Shown here in pieces: positions 18,864 to 21,317 of a DNA stretch of 21,317 nucleotides (the first letter of the stretch is position 1; each line of letters opens with the position of its first letter). A program made the translations under genes and the position numbers. Location: positions 281,240 through 302,556 of the forward strand of contig CAMPET010000058.1 in assembly GCA_946803715.1 (NCBI GenBank), in the 5' to 3' direction. The notes beneath the pieces were generated by a model. It was not told the origin of the DNA. It did no database searches and saw only the letters and a list, made by a program, of their open reading frames with translations. The stretch is from Beroe ovata (taxonomy: Eukaryota > Ctenophora > Nuda > Beroida > Beroidae).

Positions 18864-21269
18864 ATGAACCAGAATCCCAGAAAATTCGAGGAAAAGATTG
18901 CACTCCACAATCAAAAGCAGAAGGAGCAAGATAAGCAATTTGAAGATATTATCAGAGATGTCAGTACAATTCGTGACAATGAGGTAAATATCTCAAGTTT
19001 GTTTATCTATTAAGTTTGTTTTTGCTAATATCTCAATCAGCAAAAATGTAATACAATTCAATTCATGTATTCTTGTTAGGTAAGTGAAGGTCTTTGTTTG
19101 TATCCTGTATTACCTGAGATTGTTTTCAGTGCAATCAGTTTCGTTCATTGCCAAATATTCCTGGCCCACCTCCTGGGATGTACCAATATGTGAGTATATT
19201 ATCCTTCATCAAATGGAATTCAGGCAAACTTCATTTTTGAAGTTCTTCATACTTGACTGTCACTCATTTACAGAATGTCCCATTCAATGTTCCTGTAACC
19301 CACATGGAAAACTTTAGAGGAGGTAAGAGATGCATATATCAATAGATTGTCCACTATCCACGTTTGGTTTTTCCAATGTTTATAACTCTGTACGTTCTTC
19401 ATCACAGATATACACCAAGGTCTCAATTTACAGCTGCCTGATTCTCAATCCCGCAGGTAAAATATTCCTGCAATAGTTTTACAGTGATATTATTTGGTCT
19501 CATTTCTTTGTAATGTCACATTTCTTTGTAATGTCACTGTTACTCCACTGTTACAGAGTTCTGTCTGATTCTCAGCTGCATAAGTCTGGTGAACGAGAGC
19601 TTGATGAAGATTCATGGAACAATCATTCGGTTTGTACAACAATGGTTTAGTACTCAAATGCTAATGAGCTGTGTTATTATATGGTTTGGTACGAATTTGT
19701 AGGCATGGAAAACTTGAATGTCTTGAGTTTGCTAACGATCAACCTGTAGTTGCAGCTATGACATTAATTAGTTGAACTGTCGAACCAGACAGTACCTCAT
19801 AGTTCTTATATTAGTAAAAGAGAATACATAATTTGCTTTATCAGAGAGATCTCTGTCATTTTGACATGTAAGAGAGAAAGGACGTATTCTATTACACTAT
19901 TTATGTGAGTGTCTGTGCGCCTTATTTCGACAGACCTAAATACAATAAGTGTGAACCATCAGTCCTAAGATTTCACAAACACACACACATACGCATTACA
20001 GTGTTCTCTCACATGAGCTTCTTGGAGGGAGACACACAACATCACTGTTGGTGAATGATACCATTTCATGTGAACTATGGGAATCACAGATACACTGTTA
20101 TTTTGGTTATTCCTCCCCCTACTAAGCGAACTGGAGTCTTAGTGTCTTGTAGAAGCAATGTTAGAGTGTAGCATGTAATATTGGATTTTACTCCCTTCAT
20201 AGTATGTATAATAGTTATAGTCCAATGTAAGCACTATTCTTCATGTAGTGAGTGGTCTTTCTAAGACTTGCATACAATATACAATGTAGTACACTGCAGT
20301 AAACTTCAATTCCAACCAATGGAAAGAAAGCAAGCAAATATATTATGTAGAGAAGCTATTGCAATTTCAAACCACGGATATTCAAATCTTGCTAATTTCT
20401 TGCGCAAAGTAGGATTTTTACCAAACTATTGATATGACGTATTGCGGAACATTTAATTTTATGATAAATAACAAGTGTTTTTCAGCTCCCAAGACCCAAG
20501 TCAGCTCTCAGTGTTAAGTAAGTATTGCAACTCACCGCTATTGTCCAAGTCGTTTACAGATGTTTTTAACTTTAATTGCTTTGATTAAATGCTCGTCAGG
20601 TGAACAGGCTTGGTCTCATTGAACAGTTAATTCTCACATGTAAATGTAAATTGTCGTGAAATTGTTACTACTAAGTTATTGCCTATAGATCTTAAGTTAG
20701 CTAAATTAATGGAATGTAACAAACATCTAATTGCCCAGTATATTGCATTGGTCTACACCTGATGACAAGAGACTTAATTTTATTTTACACTCGGTTTATC
20801 ATAATATGTTATTCATCATTAAACGAACTATTATACAATGTAATACATCTTTAACAACACTTATTGTGTACTCAAATGCAGAGATATTGTGTCCACCAAC
20901 CAATGATGGGAAGATGCGATAAATCTAACAAACAATATTTGGCCACGAGACAGAAATTTGTAGTTGAATGATAATTCACAGTTTTAGATTTTCATTTTGG
21001 ATTTCTGTTAACGCACAGATGCGACAAATTGGGACAGCCGTTGTCGCATCTGTGGGTTAGCAGAAAATTAGAAATCTTGATCTCTCATGCGACTACACAA
21101 AACTCTAACTCAGCTTACAGTTTACCCCCTCTTCAATCCAATCCTCGTCTCCTTGGTAACCAAAGTCCTCTGCAGGTCGTACGAGGGAAACATCGCCACC
21201 AAAACCATCTCTCTTCCCGATCTCTCGCAAAACTACATCCCGGTTCAGGATGAGAGTTACAGTCAGAAT
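18864..21269 (+). CDS. CRTC: CREB-regulated transcription coactivator (CRTC/TORC), 5' exons, cut by the window end
   Basis: Seven exons: 18864-18983, 19130-19189, 19274-19322, 19408-19456, 19557-19629, 20486-20517, 21176-21269; 477 nt, 159 codons, all phases consistent. Residues 1-40 are the CREB-binding helix (NPRKFEEKIALHNQKQ), nearly as in vertebrate CRTC. RSLPNIP (45-51) matches the GSLPNVN block. RRVLSDSQLH (92-101) matches the SIK/AMPK 14-3-3 site, with Ser96 having Arg at -3. RPKS (120-123) matches the RPRS/RPKS block, and ISLPDL (139-144) matches GSLPDLTN. CRTCs shuttle from cytoplasm to nucleus on calcineurin dephosphorylation and coactivate CREB; the sites suggest the same control here. 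The ATG at 18864 has an in-frame TAG upstream; a 5'-UTR intron ending CATGCAG is likely. Spacing between motifs is much shorter than in vertebrates. The transactivation domain lies beyond the window. Confidence 0.9.
19630..20485 (+). other. CRTC intron 5 (856 bases), nothing recognised
   Basis: It is bounded by TCG|GTTTGT and TTTTTCAG. The content is AT-rich with a short ACACACAC run near 19980. I see no gene, inverted repeat or obvious element. Confidence 0.7.
20518..21175 (+). other. CRTC intron 6 (658 bases) carrying a hairpin
   Basis: It is bounded by GTTAA|GTAAGT and CTCTGCAG. Apart from the hairpin at 21002-21066, nothing is recognised. A competing acceptor (TTACAG at 21120) would put the next exon in a frame that stops before the conserved SLPDL motif can be read, so the 21175 acceptor is preferred. 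Confidence 0.7.
21002..21066 (+). repeat. Intronic hairpin, 26-bp arms with two mismatches, 13-base loop
   Basis: Arms 21002-21027 and 21041-21066 pair at 24 of 26 positions, with a perfect 14-bp core (CACAGATGCGACAA). Weaker pairing continues outward for about 15 bases. It lies in the sense orientation of CRTC intron 6. Size and shape allow a miRNA-like precursor, but a small foldback transposon relic is equally possible. Confidence 0.7.
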
Positions 21270-21317
21270 GTGAGTGTGTGTGTCTGTGTGTGTCTGTGTG
21301 TGTCTGTGTGTGTGTGT
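21270..21317. repeat. TG-rich microsatellite at the right window edge
   Basis: An interrupted (TG)n run with a TGTGTGTC unit repeated about four times starts inside the CRTC splice donor (GTGAGTGTGTG) and continues to the end of the window. Confidence 0.95.

Noticed and set aside
21029-21253. 74-codon plus-strand frame near the end
   Set aside because: It crosses an intron and acceptor; in that frame the conserved CRTC motif SLPDL is not read. The frame starting at 21176 fits.

Overview
This is eukaryotic, almost certainly animal, DNA. The genes are split by many short phase-consistent GT-AG introns. Two of the three protein genes belong to families I know only from animals: a TTC28-like TPR-CHAT protein and a CRTC (CREB-regulated transcription coactivator). 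Short introns, compact spacing, shortened TTC28 and CRTC proteins and a TIR multidomain protein would fit an early-branching animal such as a sponge, but the sequence does not prove the phylum. A single N at 2118 and microsatellites at both window edges suggest a draft contig.

Layout. 1-3012: gene-poor DNA with a (CA)n run, a CpG-rich patch (about 1274-1424) and the first copy of a ~335-bp direct repeat whose second copy covers the 3' end of the next gene. 3013-7933 (minus strand): a four-exon gene that I reconstruct as a 1,478-aa protein. In order it has a chromo-barrel/Tudor-like N-terminus, a degenerate TIR-like module, beta-rich modules, a second degenerate TIR-like module, more beta modules, an NTF2-like segment, a good TIR domain and a C-terminal EF-hand pair. 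This is the most unusual object in the window. 7934-10055: divergent intergenic DNA with a GC-rich patch, a possible orphan exon and GT-rich low-complexity sequence. 10056-17440 (plus): a 16-exon TTC28-like gene of 1,587 aa with TPR arrays and a CHAT-like domain whose expected catalytic residues appear to be lost; AATAAA lies 33 bases after the stop. 17441-18863: intergenic DNA with GC-rich foldback elements, including a perfect 25-bp-arm hairpin. 18864 to the window end (plus): the first seven coding exons of a CRTC gene, with the CREB-binding helix and SIK/14-3-3-type sites recognisable.

The three genes are not an operon. The TIR gene and the TTC28-like gene are divergently transcribed from a shared 2.1-kb interval, and CRTC follows TTC28 in the same direction. 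Exon joins were worked out by hand; every junction keeps frame. The TTC28 and CRTC joins restore family motifs, and the last join in the TIR gene completes a canonical EF-hand loop.
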